Source: Antarctobacter heliothermus
GTDB lineage: Bacteria > Pseudomonadota > Alphaproteobacteria > Rhodobacterales > Rhodobacteraceae
DNA length: 64,000 nt
NCBI RefSeq assembly: GCF_900188425.1
Contig: NZ_FZON01000011.1
Coordinates: 1 to 64,000 of the forward strand
Direction: 5' to 3'
The notes below the pieces were generated by a model. That model was not told the DNA's origin. It made no database searches and worked only from the letters and a program-made list of their open reading frames with translations. How positions within the stretch are numbered: position 1 is the first letter of the stretch; each line of letters starts with the position of its first letter. The position numbers and the translations under genes were made by a program. This document shows, in pieces, positions 63,770-64,000 of the stretch.

Positions 63770-64000
63770 TCAGATGTTTTCCATCGCCTCTGCCAGCCGC
63801 TCTGCGCCATGGCGGAACGGATCGACCGTCGGCAGACCCAGTCGGGCCTCGACCTCGGCGCAATAGCTGACCGCCTCGGCCTCTCCCATGTGCTGGGTGT
63901 TGATCGACACGCCCACAACCTGACAGTCCGGGTTCGCCACCCGGGCCAGCGCCAGCGACAGGTCGCGCACCTCTTCCAGCGTCGGCAGGGCATAGCCCGG
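63770..64000 (-). CDS. dgcN: D-glutamate N-acetyltransferase DgcN (DUF1611), C-terminal fragment
   Basis: The frame enters at base 64000 and ends at 63770; 76 residues are present. The end RDLSLALARVANPDCQVVGV, SINTQHMGEAEA and RLGLPTVDPFRHGAERL matches the C-terminus of the DUF1611 family, characterised as DgcN, which acetylates D-glutamate with acetyl-CoA. The N-terminal P-loop-like part is outside the window. It is upstream of dgcA, in the pathway order. Confidence 0.85.
   Translation of the reverse strand, partial: PGYALPTLEEVRDLSLALARVANPDCQVVGVSINTQHMGEAEAVSYCAEVEARLGLPTVDPFRHGAERLAEAMENI

Overview
The window is chromosomal DNA of a high-GC alphaproteobacterium, almost certainly a marine Rhodobacteraceae (Roseobacter group). 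The basis is gene content and order: short-form HisG paired with HisZ, a B12-dependent NrdJ, a BMP-type purine/nucleoside ABC transporter beside xdhABC, a complete tolQRAB-pal-cpoB-tilS-ftsH run, and the adjacent dgcN-dgcA genes. Most genes lie in short operons with 4-base ATGA overlaps.

Layout. 1-2740: an accessory segment with the end of an IS21-type element (istB fragment plus terminal repeats), a probable older IS end, and three small unknown genes closed by a strong terminator. 2744-9252: nrdJ (carrying an unusual internal XRE-type helix-turn-helix), DUF1489, a small secreted protein, YdcF-type, YghU-type, and a secreted ClpP-fold protein whose ribosome-binding site sits in a hairpin loop. 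9287-18889: hisS-hisZ-hisG, slyX, a lipoprotein, dnaE and a DHA2 efflux pump divergent from a MarR regulator. 19711-20670: ArsR plus SRPBCC pair. 20869-30404: xdhA-xdhB-xdhC followed by an ATPase, two permeases and a BMP binding protein, read as a purine import and oxidation cluster. 30477-33031: three genes for secreted proteins, one a paralogue of the ClpP-fold protein at 7879. 33185-42445: mixed metabolism, an Lhr-type helicase with PdeM, and a WYL regulator. 42559-45549: folD, a chorismate mutase and fhs (one-carbon folate). 45788-56426: the tol-pal/tilS/ftsH block with tam and MOSC genes downstream and ybgC upstream. 56515-64000: HNH protein, MscS channel, flavoprotein, OmpA/BON protein, then a D-amino-acid group (dat, dgcA, dgcN cut by the window end).

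The most unusual signals are (i) a lower-GC XRE domain inserted in NrdJ between the catalytic barrel and the C-terminal domain, (ii) a family of composite palindromic repeats found between genes and also inserted in frame inside xdhA and xdhB, in the manner of Rickettsia palindromic elements, (iii) two secreted Ser/His ClpP-fold paralogues with identical motif spacing, and (iv) a perfect hairpin presenting the Shine-Dalgarno of one of them. No tRNA, rRNA or CRISPR array was seen. All coordinates, motif positions and base counts were worked out by eye.
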